Source of the DNA: JAADDG01 sp964450755
GTDB lineage: Bacteria; Campylobacterota; Campylobacteria; Campylobacterales; JAADDG01
Length of the DNA stretch: 49,754 nt
Reading direction: 5' to 3'
Assembly: GCA_964450755.1 (NCBI GenBank)
Contig: CAYVDJ010000025.1
Location: 1 to 49,754, forward strand
Part shown: in pieces, positions 7,735 through 16,744 of the stretch
Numbering within the stretch: the stretch's first letter is position 1
How the letters are laid out: every line of letters starts with the position of its first letter
Notes under the pieces: model-generated
Told to the model about the DNA's origin: nothing
The model's database searches: none
What the model saw: the letters and a program-made list of their open reading frames with translations, nothing else
Translations under genes and position numbers: made by a program

Positions 7735-9672
7735 ATGGGAAATGCATCTCTTTTACATATAGCACTTGATCTGACTTCATTTTTAAAAGCCGATGATAAG
7801 GAGTTATCACAAAAAGCCAATACTCCTGAAATCCCTTTTTCCTCTATGCTTTCTGATCTTTTTGGTGATAAGCCTTTGGAAAAAGCGGAGCAGAACGAAC
7901 AAAATTTAAAAACAAAATCCATTGACAAAATAAAAAAAGAGATAAAAACAAAAGAGCCTGAAAAATTTTTGGAGGGTTTTGATACACAAAAAAGAGTTTA
8001 TCATGAAATTTCGATAGAAGAGCTTTTGAAATTTAGCAAGTTTTTGTCAAAAAATGAAAATTTAACACAAAAATTTCCTTCTGTTTCCAATAAACTTCAA
8101 AAAATTATATCAAATAAGAAAACTATAAAAGAATTTAAAAATGCTAAAACCATAAAGGAGCTTATCGGTGTTGCAAAAAAGCATAATATCAAGATAAGCT
8201 CTTTGGAAATAGGGCAGATTAAAAAAGAGGCTTTGGATAAAAATATCAGATCATTTGATCCTAAAAGAGATATGGTAAAAACAGAGTCAAAAGGTAAAAG
8301 CAAGAGATTTTTTCATCCTACAAGCAGGGAGATATTGAGTGTTGTTGATGAACACAAACCCAAAAATATTCAAAAAGCAGAAGAAAAAAAACCAAAAGCA
8401 GAAAAAACAAATTTGCTAAAAGAGATTTTGAAAAAGCCTGTAAAAGAGATTCATCAAAAAAGAGAACTTCAAACCCAAACTGAAGTTTTGACAAAACCAC
8501 TTCAAAGAGAGACGAAGAAACCTCTTCAAAGAGTTTTGGATAAAAAGGGATTGTCAAATGTTTTACATGAGCAAAAAGAGATACAAAAGAGTTTCTTTAT
8601 CAAAAAAAAAGATGTGAAAATATCTGATAAAAAGGAGCTAAAAAGAGAGTTTTTTTCTGATGGAAAAGTTGAAAAAGACAGATATGTCCATAAAGGAGAA
8701 GCAGAAGGAAAAATCCGTTTGAAAGAAACCTTCGTATCTTTAAAAGAGCCTGAAGAGAAAAATTTTAAGAGTGCTGATTTAAAAGAAAAAAAAGTTCCGA
8801 TCCAAATAGAAGATTCCAAAACTCCTCTCAAACCTGTTTTTAAAGAGGGGAAAGAGATAAAAGAGAGTCCAAAAAGAGAATATCATAGAAAAGATCAATC
8901 TGAATTTTTTGCTTTTGGTGTTGAGGCATTTCAGGATTCAAAAAACAAGGTTATAAAAACCGCTGTTTTGCAGTCTCCTCAAAATATCTCTTTGAAACAA
9001 AATGAAGCGGTTTTGGAGGCATCATCAGAGCTGTTGGGGGAGAAAACAAAAAAAAGAGATATTAAAGAGTCTGTAAAAGAGCAAAAGAGAGATTTTTTTC
9101 CAAAGAGTGTTGAAAATATAAAAACAGATAGTTCTGTTTTCTCTCTTGCTCTCTCTTTTACGGAAAAAACAGAAGATGAAGAATTTGAAAAAGAGTCAAA
9201 AGAGTTTGAGATAAAAGATGAGATAAAGCCCCAAAACAGTCAAGTTTTCCAAAAAACGGAGATTGATTATAAAAAAAGAGAATTTTTGCCACAAAAAACA
9301 TTCTCCTCTTTTGCAAATGATTTTAAAGAGGCGGTGCAAAACTATAAGCCGCCTGTTACAAAGATAAGTATGACATTAAATCCTGAAAATTTGGGCGAAG
9401 TAAAAGTAACGCTGATCCACAGAGGTGAAAATCTGCATGTGAGTATCAATTCCAATCCAAATACGATAGCGATTTTTACACAAAATCATACGGAGTTTAA
9501 AAATGCTCTTTCTAATATAGGTTTTTCCAATCTTCAGATGAGCTTTTCCCAAAACAATCAACAAGAGAGGCAAAATCAAAATCCGTATAAAACGATTTAC
9601 AAATATGATAAAGAAAATGAGGAAGAGCAACAGCAAAATTCTATAAATTTTATAGTTCCAAGATATATATAA
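7735..9672 (+). CDS. fliK: Flagellar hook-length control protein FliK
   Basis: FliK measures hook length and switches export specificity. The protein has 645 residues, most of them a lysine- and glutamate-rich, low-complexity ruler region that varies freely between species. The conserved part is the C-terminal domain at about 535-620 (KISMTLNPENLGEVKVTLIHRGENLHVSI and following), typical of the Flg_hook family. The start ATG follows AAAGGAAG at 7724-7731. It heads the hook cluster, and flgD follows after nine bases. Identity rests on the C-terminal domain plus context. Confidence 0.88.
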   Translation: MGNASLLHIALDLTSFLKADDKELSQKANTPEIPFSSMLSDLFGDKPLEKAEQNEQNLKTKSIDKIKKEIKTKEPEKFLEGFDTQKRVYHEISIEELLKFSKFLSKNENLTQKFPSVSNKLQKIISNKKTIKEFKNAKTIKELIGVAKKHNIKISSLEIGQIKKEALDKNIRSFDPKRDMVKTESKGKSKRFFHPTSREILSVVDEHKPKNIQKAEEKKPKAEKTNLLKEILKKPVKEIHQKRELQTQTEVLTKPLQRETKKPLQRVLDKKGLSNVLHEQKEIQKSFFIKKKDVKISDKKELKREFFSDGKVEKDRYVHKGEAEGKIRLKETFVSLKEPEEKNFKSADLKEKKVPIQIEDSKTPLKPVFKEGKEIKESPKREYHRKDQSEFFAFGVEAFQDSKNKVIKTAVLQSPQNISLKQNEAVLEASSELLGEKTKKRDIKESVKEQKRDFFPKSVENIKTDSSVFSLALSFTEKTEDEEFEKESKEFEIKDEIKPQNSQVFQKTEIDYKKREFLPQKTFSSFANDFKEAVQNYKPPVTKISMTLNPENLGEVKVTLIHRGENLHVSINSNPNTIAIFTQNHTEFKNALSNIGFSNLQMSFSQNNQQERQNQNPYKTIYKYDKENEEEQQQNSINFIVPRYI

Positions 9673-9681
9673 GGAGAAAAT

Positions 9682-10347
9682 ATGGCGATAGAGAGTGTAT
9701 CTTCAACAACACAGACAACACAGAATGATTTGGCGGTAAACCCAAAATCTATTTTAGGAAAAGATGATTTTTTAAAATTGCTTTTAACAGAGCTTGAACA
9801 TCAAGATCCTACATCACCGATGGATACAGAGAAAATTCTGACTCAGACTTCACAACTTGCGACTTTGGAAACGCAGCAGAATACAAATAAAACACTTGAA
9901 AAGATAGCAGACCAGTTTCAATCAAGCGCCAATCTTTCCGCTATCAATGCCATAGGAAAACTGGCAAAAATGGGTAGCAAGGTGAAACTTGAAAAAGACA
10001 AAGAGGCATCTTTTAATATCAATTTTGAAAAAGAGGTAAAAAGCGGAAATATAGATATCTATAACAGCAACAAAGAACTTGTCAAATCAATTCCCATAAA
10101 AGAGGGAGCAAGTGGAAACACTCTTTTTAAGTGGGACGGTACGGACAACTCTTCCAAACCTCTTCCGGAAGGATTTTATGAGGTATCGGGAAAATATACG
10201 GATAAAGACGGTAACTCCCATCAGATAGATTTTGGTACATATCCGATAGAGGGAGTCTCTTTTGATAATGGAAAAGTTATGTTGAAAATAGGCAATCAAT
10301 ATGTTCCTATGGAAAATATCTCCCAAATTTTGGATAATAAGGGCTAA
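9682..10347 (+). CDS. flgD: Flagellar hook cap protein FlgD
   Basis: FlgD forms the scaffold that caps the growing hook. It has 221 residues. The conserved N-terminal part is clear (LGKDDFLKLLLTELEHQDPTSPMD, then TQTSQLATLETQQN), and the C-terminal FLIK/Tudor-like part includes the segment FKWDGTDNSSKPLPEGFYEV. A strong AAGGAG lies just upstream of the ATG. It is the second gene of the fliK operon, and the FlgE-like gene follows after three bases. Confidence 0.95.
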   Translation: MAIESVSSTTQTTQNDLAVNPKSILGKDDFLKLLLTELEHQDPTSPMDTEKILTQTSQLATLETQQNTNKTLEKIADQFQSSANLSAINAIGKLAKMGSKVKLEKDKEASFNINFEKEVKSGNIDIYNSNKELVKSIPIKEGASGNTLFKWDGTDNSSKPLPEGFYEVSGKYTDKDGNSHQIDFGTYPIEGVSFDNGKVMLKIGNQYVPMENISQILDNKG

Positions 10348-10350
10348 AAG

Positions 10351-11673
10351 ATGAACAGCTCTTTTTATATAGGCATTATGGGTTCAAAAACCCAGTTGGA
10401 GGGTATCACTGTTTGTTCAAACAATATAGCAAATATAAACAGTTACGGATTTAAAGCAGATCGCCCGGAATTTAAAAGTATTTTTGAAACGGAAATGGCA
10501 AACAACTATTTTGATCCGACATCCAATGATTTAAATGCCGGTGCCGTTATGCAGACAACCGTAGCCGATATCAGTGAAGGTTCTTATGTAAAAACCGATA
10601 ATAATTTTGATATGGCGATAGCCGGAGACGGTTGGTTTGGAGTTCAAAACAAAGACAGAGTCTATTATACAAGAGCCGGTACATTTGTAAAAGATGTTCA
10701 AAATTATCTGATAGATATGGATGGAAATTATCTAATGGGTACAAACGGAAAAAATGTTAATGATAAAAAACTTGTTACGATGATTGACAAAGTGGAATTG
10801 GATCCTGTGGATAAACAGCAAAAGATCAATCTTCCTCCCGATTTGATCCTTCCTCCCAAACCGACACTTAAAGTTGTATTGAAAGGTAATCTTGATCCGA
10901 CAATAAAAACAGTGTTTGATCCTAATTTACAAAAAGATGTGGAAGTTCCAAATATTGAGAAATTTTCCTCTACAATAATATCTCCGGAAGGAGAAAAAAA
11001 TCAAATCAAAGTAACTTTTACCAAAAAAGTGCCACATCAGCTTACGGGAATTATTTGGGATGCCACTTTGGATATTTTAAATGAAAAGGGAGAAGTTATA
11101 GAGACCAAAAAAGGCTCTCTCTCTTTTAATGACAAAGGAGCGCTGATAGAGAGTGATCTCCCTTCTATTTCAAACGGAGGACAATCATTGACGGTAGATG
11201 TCGGTACTCCCTACAGTGAAGCTTCACGAAGTGGAGGATATGACGGTTTGGTCTCTTATGTAGGGATGAATCAGGGAAAATCGGTATCAAAAGACGGATA
11301 CTCAAAAGGATATCTGCAAAATTATGAGATAAATGAAAGAGGAGAAGTAATAGCGGTTTTTGATAACGGCAGAAGTTCTCCCGTTGCAAGAGTATCGATA
11401 TACCATTTTCAAAATGATGAAGGACTTCATAAAGTTACTCCTACTATTTTTGAAACCACGGCAAACAGCGGTGAGGCTCTCTTTTTTAAAGACAAGGACG
11501 GAAATTTTATGGAAAATTCAAGAATCCTAAGCTCTACTCTTGAAACTTCAAATGTAACTTTAAGAGAGTCTTTGACAAATCTTTTGGTTATGCAAAAAGC
11601 ATTTGATGCGAGTGCAAAAAGTATCACTACAAGCGATCAAATGATACAAAAAGCTATCAATATGAAAAAGTAG
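10351..11673 (+). CDS. FlgE-like hook protein paralogue
   Basis: This axial flagellar protein has 440 residues and an unusual N terminus (MNSSFYIGIMGSKTQLEGI). The rod/hook motif NNIANINSYGFKA and the C-terminal motif LTNLLVMQKAFDASAKSITTSD mark it as a member of the FlgE/FlgF/FlgG family. Its position after flgD matches the second flgE-type gene of Helicobacter and Campylobacter hook clusters. Which gene forms the bulk hook is an inference; I favour the larger protein at 11742. The stop codon TAG is also part of the next sigma-54 promoter. Confidence 0.85.
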   Translation: MNSSFYIGIMGSKTQLEGITVCSNNIANINSYGFKADRPEFKSIFETEMANNYFDPTSNDLNAGAVMQTTVADISEGSYVKTDNNFDMAIAGDGWFGVQNKDRVYYTRAGTFVKDVQNYLIDMDGNYLMGTNGKNVNDKKLVTMIDKVELDPVDKQQKINLPPDLILPPKPTLKVVLKGNLDPTIKTVFDPNLQKDVEVPNIEKFSSTIISPEGEKNQIKVTFTKKVPHQLTGIIWDATLDILNEKGEVIETKKGSLSFNDKGALIESDLPSISNGGQSLTVDVGTPYSEASRSGGYDGLVSYVGMNQGKSVSKDGYSKGYLQNYEINERGEVIAVFDNGRSSPVARVSIYHFQNDEGLHKVTPTIFETTANSGEALFFKDKDGNFMENSRILSSTLETSNVTLRESLTNLLVMQKAFDASAKSITTSDQMIQKAINMKK

Positions 11674-11688
11674 GCACAGATTTTGCTT
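11672..11688 (+). promoter_or_regulatory. Sigma-54 promoter of flgE, inside the preceding stop codon
   Basis: GGCACAGATTTTGCTT fits the RpoN consensus very closely, with GG at 11673-11674 and GC at 11685-11686, ten bases apart. The first G is the last base of the upstream stop codon. Transcription should start near 11698 and give flgE a separate promoter. Confidence 0.85.
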
Positions 11689-11741
11689 TATATCTTATTA
11701 GGAGTTTTTTGTAAAGGTATTTTTTAAAAAAGGATTGAAAA

Positions 11742-13556
11742 ATGATGAGATCATTATGGGCTGGAGTAAGCGGTCTTCAGGCACATCAGATAGCTATGGA
11801 TGTTGAAGGTAATAATATAGCCAATGTCAATACCAACGGTTTTAAATACTCAAGAGCCAATTTTGCGGATCTTCTTTCTCAGACAAGCAAAATTGCAACT
11901 GCTCCCCAGGGAGATATGGGCGGAAAGAATGCCGTTCAAATAGGACTTGGAACAAAAATAAACGCTGTTACGAAAATTTTTTCTCAAGGATCAATCCAAA
12001 CAACCAATAAAAATACCGATTTGGCAATCCAGGGAGACGGATTTTTTGTTGTAAGTCCCGATGGCGGTAAGACTTATAAATATTCAAGAAGCGGTGATTT
12101 TTTGTTTGATGCAAACGGCAATTTTGTTGATAATAACGGTTATGTTGTTCAAGGATGGCTAAGAGACAGTAAAACGGGTGAGATAGACTCTACCGCTCCT
12201 ATAAGAGATATTGTTATTCCTCCCGGACTTACCACTCCTGCGAAAGAGACCTCTTATGTCTCTTTGAAAGCAAATCTCAATTCGGGTAACGATATAATCA
12301 ACAGATCTCCTATCAGACCTTTGGATACGACAAACGGCACAGCCGGTCCTGACGGTGTTGTAAATACAAAAGATGATGAAAAAGTAGATGATTTTAGTGT
12401 TTTATTCAATGCAAAAGGAGAAGCTTTTAATCTTAGAGAAGGGCAGGGGATAAAGATAAGTTTTGACGGAGGAACAACCACAAAAGAGTTCAGATTTACA
12501 GAAGGAACCGCCGATACTACCGATTCCAATAACGACGGAATTTATAAATTTAAAAGTACGGAAGATTTAAGAGCCTCTTTACAGGATTTTGTAAAAAAAA
12601 CAGAAAGTACTGCTACTGTGGAAGTAAATGACGAGGGAAAATTTGAGATAAAAAATTCAGATAGTGCGGCAGCCAATGATCTGAATATAAAAGTAAGTTC
12701 AATCGAAGATGCAAATACAACGGAAAATAAACGCTTTACTGTCTCTATGCAGTCGATAGCAGGACAGCTTCCCGCCAAAAGTACCGGTTCAAGGATATCC
12801 CAGATCATCAATGCTGCTACCCATGCTTCAAGTATCGATATTTTTGATTCTTTGGGAACTAAGCATACTTTGAGGTTTGAGTTTAGAAAATCAGGTTATA
12901 TCACCGATACAAACAATGTAAAAACAGGAACAACATGGGAATTGAAAATCAGTGTTCCAGAACCCGGAGATATTGGTGGTGATGTTAATGTAAACGAACT
13001 TGAAGGTCAGCTTGTTTTCAATAACGACGGTTCTTTGTCTTCATATACTCCGGCAAGTATCACCTATACGGCAAACAACGGTTCATCTCCAAATCAGATA
13101 GTGCAGTTGGAGTTTGGAACTCCGGGAGATTTTGACGGAATGACAAGTTTTGACAACCAGTCAAACACTTCCGGTATCAGTCAGGATGGTTATCAGGGCG
13201 GAGATTTGGCAGGTATCAGGGTAGATGAGAGCGGAACGCTGATAGGAAGTTTTTCCAACGGAAGAAGTTTCGGTTTAGCTCAGGTATCCATGGCAAAATT
13301 TACAAATAATGCCGGTCTTCAAACCGACGGAGGCAATATCTATGTTCAGACTGCAAATTCGGGAGATCCCGTTATCGGTCAGGCTGCTCTTGGAGGAAGA
13401 GGCTTTATTCAGGCAAGTGCATTGGAGATGAGTAATGTCGATCTAAGCAGAAGTTTGACTCAGCTTATCGTTATACAAAGAGGTTTTCAGGCAAATTCAA
13501 AAACGATCACAACATCGGATCAGATGTTAAATACACTTTTACAGCTAAAGCAGTAG
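11742..13556 (+). CDS. flgE: Flagellar hook protein FlgE
   Basis: The main hook subunit, with 604 residues. The N terminus (MMRSLWAGVSGLQAHQIAMD) and the motif NNIANVNTNGFKYSRANF are those of Campylobacterota FlgE. The hook-specific middle domain includes FDSLGTKHTLRFEFRKSG, and the C-terminal helix is LTQLIVIQRGFQANSKTITTSDQML. The middle part is enlarged over the enteric protein (about 400 residues), as in Campylobacter. It has its own sigma-54 promoter, 54 bases upstream. An AAGG ribosome binding site precedes the ATG. Confidence 0.95.
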   Translation: MMRSLWAGVSGLQAHQIAMDVEGNNIANVNTNGFKYSRANFADLLSQTSKIATAPQGDMGGKNAVQIGLGTKINAVTKIFSQGSIQTTNKNTDLAIQGDGFFVVSPDGGKTYKYSRSGDFLFDANGNFVDNNGYVVQGWLRDSKTGEIDSTAPIRDIVIPPGLTTPAKETSYVSLKANLNSGNDIINRSPIRPLDTTNGTAGPDGVVNTKDDEKVDDFSVLFNAKGEAFNLREGQGIKISFDGGTTTKEFRFTEGTADTTDSNNDGIYKFKSTEDLRASLQDFVKKTESTATVEVNDEGKFEIKNSDSAAANDLNIKVSSIEDANTTENKRFTVSMQSIAGQLPAKSTGSRISQIINAATHASSIDIFDSLGTKHTLRFEFRKSGYITDTNNVKTGTTWELKISVPEPGDIGGDVNVNELEGQLVFNNDGSLSSYTPASITYTANNGSSPNQIVQLEFGTPGDFDGMTSFDNQSNTSGISQDGYQGGDLAGIRVDESGTLIGSFSNGRSFGLAQVSMAKFTNNAGLQTDGGNIYVQTANSGDPVIGQAALGGRGFIQASALEMSNVDLSRSLTQLIVIQRGFQANSKTITTSDQMLNTLLQLKQ

Positions 13557-13582
13557 GAGTTCTATTATAATTTATAATCTGG

Positions 13583-13588
13583 TATAAT
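13583..13588 (+). promoter_or_regulatory. -10 element of the moaA-queE-queD operon
   Basis: TATAAT lies about 29 bases upstream of the moaA ATG and forms part of an AT-rich inverted repeat (13562-13569 with 13583-13590). Two further TATAAT-like strings lie just upstream. Confidence 0.5.
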
Positions 13589-13616
13589 AGCATCAACTTT
13601 GCCACTAAGGAAAAAG

Positions 13617-14582
13617 ATGCTGATTGACGGACACGGAAGAGAAGTTACCTATCTTAGAGTCTCCGTAACGGAGAGGTGCAATTTTAGGTGTCAATACTGT
13701 ATGCCCGAAAAGCCTTTTAGCTGGGTACCGAAAGAAAATCTCCTTAAATTTGAGGAGCTTTTTTTGTTTATAAAAACAGCTATTGACGAGGGAATCACCA
13801 AAATCCGAATAACCGGAGGAGAACCGACTCTTAGAGAAGATTTGGATAAATTTATAAAGATGATAAGCGACTATAAGAGTGATATCGATCTGGCGCTTAC
13901 GACAAACGGCTATCTTTTGAAAGAGAGTGCAAAAAAATTAAAAGATGCCGGTCTAAAGAGGATAAATGTCTCTTTGGACTCCTTGAAAAAAGAGACCGCC
14001 TACAAGATTGCCCAAAAAGATGTTTTGGGTAGAGTTATGGAGGGGATAGAGGAGGCTTTAAAAGTCGGACTTGGTGTAAAAGTCAATATGGTTCCCTTAA
14101 AAGGGATCAATGATGATGAGATTATCCCTATTCTTGAATATTGCAAAAAAAGAGGGATAACAATAAGATATATCGAATATATGGAAAACAGTTTTGCCAA
14201 AAATTCTCTTAAAGGATTGTGCGGAAAAGAGATTTTGGATCATATCAAAGAGAAGTATGAGATAAAAAAGGTAGGAAGAAGCGGAAGCAGTCCGGCTTTT
14301 AACTATGAACTAAAAGACGGATACCGTTTTGGTATCATCGATCCGCATAAACACGATTTTTGTGAAGATTGTAACCGTATAAGACTGACAGCCGAAGGAT
14401 TTTTGATTCCCTGTTTGTATTTTGACGAGGCTATGAGTATCAAAGATGCCGTTATGAAAGGGGATATAAAAGCCGCAAGTGAAGTGCTGAAAACCGTTTT
14501 GAAAAACAAGCCCGAAAAGAACAGATGGGGACATGAAGACAATGAAATATCAAGCAGAGCATTTTATGAAACGGGTGGCTGA
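13617..14582 (+). CDS. moaA: GTP 3',8-cyclase MoaA (molybdenum cofactor synthesis)
   Basis: MoaA is the radical-SAM enzyme that starts molybdopterin synthesis from GTP. It has 321 residues. The N-terminal 4Fe-4S motif is Cys21-X3-Cys25-X2-Cys28 (CNFRCQYC), and the RITGGEPTLR SAM motif follows. The second cluster is CEDCNRIRLTAEGFLIPC, and the C terminus ends in Gly-Gly, both typical of MoaA. I start it at the ATG at 13617, with AAGG seven bases upstream; the TTG at 13599 lacks one. queE follows after six bases. moeA, in the same pathway, is at 17062 on the other strand. Confidence 0.95.
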   Translation: MLIDGHGREVTYLRVSVTERCNFRCQYCMPEKPFSWVPKENLLKFEELFLFIKTAIDEGITKIRITGGEPTLREDLDKFIKMISDYKSDIDLALTTNGYLLKESAKKLKDAGLKRINVSLDSLKKETAYKIAQKDVLGRVMEGIEEALKVGLGVKVNMVPLKGINDDEIIPILEYCKKRGITIRYIEYMENSFAKNSLKGLCGKEILDHIKEKYEIKKVGRSGSSPAFNYELKDGYRFGIIDPHKHDFCEDCNRIRLTAEGFLIPCLYFDEAMSIKDAVMKGDIKAASEVLKTVLKNKPEKNRWGHEDNEISSRAFYETGG

Positions 14583-14588
14583 GAATAA

Positions 14589-15356
14589 TTGATCTATCTT
14601 GTAGAAAGTTTTTACTCTTTTCAGGGGGAGGGCAAATATGCCGGTACCCCTTCTGTTTTTGTCCGTTTTGGTGGTTGCAATCTAAAATGCAAAGGTTTCA
14701 ACACCAAAACATTTTTACCCGACAGTGATAAAATTTTGAGAGGGTGTGATTCTATAAGGGCGGTTGACAGAAAACATTTTTCACATCTTTGGAAAAAGAT
14801 ACAAAAAGATGAAGAGCTTATAAAAGAGATAAAACAGTATCAAAAAGATGACTGTAAAGCAGATATCGTTTTTACCGGCGGAGAGCCTCTTCTTTATCAT
14901 CAAGAAGAGATTTTTTGCAATACTTTAAAATATTTTTTTTCCCGCGGATACCGTATCACCATTGAAACCAATGCAACGATATATATAGATTTTGAAAAAT
15001 ATCCCTGTTTTAGAGATGTTATCTTTGCAATGAGCGTAAAACTCTCCAACAGCAAAGAGCCTTATGAAAAAAGAATCAATAAAAAAGCGATAAGTTCCAT
15101 AATAAACAATACAAAAGACTCTTTTTTTAAATTTGTTTTGGATAAAGATATCATAAATTCAAAAAAAGCGGAAAAAGAGATCAAAGATATTGTTATGGAG
15201 TATAATAATCCTCAAGTTTACTGTATGCCTCTTGGAAGCAGTGCGAAAGAGTTACAACAAAATGATAAAGAGGTTGCAAATTTTTGTATAAAAAACTGCT
15301 TTTGCTATATGGACAGACTTCATATAAGGTTATGGAACAATAAAGAGAAGGTATAG
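14589..15356 (+). CDS. queE: 7-carboxy-7-deazaguanine synthase QueE
   Basis: QueE is the radical-SAM enzyme that makes 7-carboxy-7-deazaguanine for queuosine. It has 255 residues. Family marks are SFQGEGKYAGTPSVFVRFGG at the N terminus and FTGGEPLLYH. The cysteine motif is unusual: Cys30-X3-Cys34, with the next cysteine at 53 (GCDSIRAVD), instead of CX3CX2C. The gene seems to start with TTG six bases after moaA; no ATG or clear ribosome binding site is near, so coupled translation is likely. queD follows after nine bases, which supports the function. Confidence 0.88.
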   Translation: MIYLVESFYSFQGEGKYAGTPSVFVRFGGCNLKCKGFNTKTFLPDSDKILRGCDSIRAVDRKHFSHLWKKIQKDEELIKEIKQYQKDDCKADIVFTGGEPLLYHQEEIFCNTLKYFFSRGYRITIETNATIYIDFEKYPCFRDVIFAMSVKLSNSKEPYEKRINKKAISSIINNTKDSFFKFVLDKDIINSKKAEKEIKDIVMEYNNPQVYCMPLGSSAKELQQNDKEVANFCIKNCFCYMDRLHIRLWNNKEKV

Positions 15357-15365
15357 GATTGGAAA

Positions 15366-15947
15366 ATGTTAATAAGAAAGCTTTTTAAATTTGAAAATGC
15401 CCACATCGTAAGAAATTGTACTTCCGACAGATGTAAAAGCAGTATTCACGGACACTCTTACAAAGTAGAAGTGATTTTTGAGTCTGATTATCTCGATAAC
15501 GGTCAAATGGTCTATGATTTTGGATTAATGAAGACAAATATAAAAGATATTATAGATTCCTTTGATCACTCTACAACTTTTTGGAAATATGACGATATGG
15601 AGTATATAAGTTTTATAAAAAAGTTTTCAAAAAGATGGATTGGATTGCCGGTAAATCCTTCGGCAGAACAGTACAGTCGGGTTATTTTTTTAATGGTTGA
15701 CAGGATTTTAGAACAGACGCAGATGAAAAACGGTGAAGAGGGGATAAATCTTCACAGTATTATTGTTCATGAAACGGATACGGGATATGCACAGGGTTTT
15801 AGAGAAGATGCCTACAATAAAAATATGGGAGAGATTTCTCTAAAAGAGATAGAGTTTAGCGATCAGATAAAAAAAGAGTGGAAAGACCCTTTTATGTGGG
15901 ACAGATTGCTTAAAGGTATGTTGTTTGAAAATCCGAAAAATTTATAA
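15366..15947 (+). CDS. queD: 6-carboxytetrahydropterin synthase QueD
   Basis: QueD converts dihydroneopterin triphosphate to 6-carboxytetrahydropterin in queuosine synthesis. It has 193 residues, longer than the usual 120 or so. Zinc-ligand histidines fit His13 (ENAHIV), His28 and His30 (IHGHSYKVEV), and VYDFGLMK and the C-terminal VHETDTGYAQ are family features. It ends the moaA-queE-queD operon; AGGA lies upstream of its ATG. The extra C-terminal stretch of about 40 residues is not recognised. Confidence 0.9.
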   Translation: MLIRKLFKFENAHIVRNCTSDRCKSSIHGHSYKVEVIFESDYLDNGQMVYDFGLMKTNIKDIIDSFDHSTTFWKYDDMEYISFIKKFSKRWIGLPVNPSAEQYSRVIFLMVDRILEQTQMKNGEEGINLHSIIVHETDTGYAQGFREDAYNKNMGEISLKEIEFSDQIKKEWKDPFMWDRLLKGMLFENPKNL

Positions 15948-16002
15948 GATTAAGAATTTATTATTAAAATAAATATTATCTCTATTTTATATCGAAAAAG
16001 GT

Positions 16003-16021
16003 AAAATTTATTATAAATTTT
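16003..16021. promoter_or_regulatory. AT-rich palindrome upstream of the lipoprotein cytochrome gene
   Basis: AAAATTTAT and ATAAATTTT are perfect nine-base arms around one base, 20 bases upstream of the start codon. In sequence this AT-rich it may be chance, but it could be an operator or part of the promoter. Confidence 0.25.
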
Positions 16022-16041
16022 TTGGAGATAAAGGAGATTTC

Positions 16042-16731
16042 ATGAGAAAAAGTTTAATTCTCAGTATAGTTGCTATTGCTATGTTGATAAGCGGTTGCAG
16101 TGATGGTTCACAGAGCAAAGAGAAAGCCAATGCGGGTGAGCAAAAAAGCATTATAGAAAAAAGTACCGAGGTTGTAAAAAATGCCGCTGAAAGCACAAAA
16201 GAGGCTGCTTCAAATGTTGCCGAAGCTACAAAAGAAGCCGCAGGTTCGGCAGTAGATACAACAAAAGAGGTTGCAGGTAATGTTGTAGAAGGTTCCAAAG
16301 AGGCTGCAAGTGCAGTAGCTGAAACAACAAAAGAAGTTGCTTCGGATGTAGTAGAAGGCGGTAAAAATATGGTAAGCAAAGCTGCCGAAACAACAAAAGA
16401 GGTTGCAAGTTCGGCAGTAGAGGCAACAAAAGAAAAAGTTGCCAAAGCAGCGACAGCGGTAGCCGAAGCGGTAGCGCCAAAAGAGAGTGGTGCGGAAGGT
16501 GATAAAGTTTATGTAAAATGTGCCGGATGTCATGGTGCAAAAGCTGAAAAAAAAGCGCTTGGCAAATCCCAGGTTATCGCAGGATGGACAGCTGAAAAGT
16601 TGGAAAGTGCTATAAAAGGGTATCAAGATGGAAGTTACGGTGGTGCTATGAAAGGTGTTATGGCAGGTCAGGTAAAAACATTGAGCGATGCCGATATAAA
16701 AGCGGTAGCCGAATATATTTCAAAATTATAA
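16042..16731 (+). CDS. Lipoprotein c-type cytochrome with 11-residue-repeat spacer
   Basis: The protein has 229 residues in three parts. A lipoprotein signal ends in LISGC, so Cys19 is lipid-anchored. Residues 52-139 are eight tandem 11-residue repeats of the form TKEAASxVxEx, predicted to make a long amphipathic helix like LEA proteins. The C terminus is a monoheme cytochrome c domain with Cys160-Cys163-His164 (CAGCH) and a likely distal methionine in GGAMKGVMAG. It probably carries electrons in the periplasm on a helical tether. The next gene encodes a second small cytochrome ending in the same EYISKL. Confidence 0.85.
   Translation: MRKSLILSIVAIAMLISGCSDGSQSKEKANAGEQKSIIEKSTEVVKNAAESTKEAASNVAEATKEAAGSAVDTTKEVAGNVVEGSKEAASAVAETTKEVASDVVEGGKNMVSKAAETTKEVASSAVEATKEKVAKAATAVAEAVAPKESGAEGDKVYVKCAGCHGAKAEKKALGKSQVIAGWTAEKLESAIKGYQDGSYGGAMKGVMAGQVKTLSDADIKAVAEYISKL
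16195..16458 (+). repeat. Eight 33-bp coding repeats (11-residue units)
   Basis: The in-frame repeat encodes units such as TKEAAGSAVDT, TKEVAGNVVEG, SKEAASAVAET and TKEVASDVVEG. The units differ in sequence, so the array is old rather than a fresh slippage tract. Confidence 0.8.
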
Positions 16732-16744
16732 AAAGGGAAAAAGC

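Noticed and set aside
13562..13590. Inverted repeat CTATTATA/TATAATAG before moaA
   Set aside because: It consists mainly of -10-like TATAAT strings in AT-rich sequence, so a promoter explains it better than an operator.
16195..16458. CRISPR-like array
   Set aside because: The 33-bp units are contiguous, in-frame and coding, with no spacers.
16011..16626. Long minus-strand open frames opposite the repeat cytochrome
   Set aside because: They are open because of the repeated Ala/Glu/Lys codons of the real gene, and their products are low-complexity. No ribosome binding site is seen.
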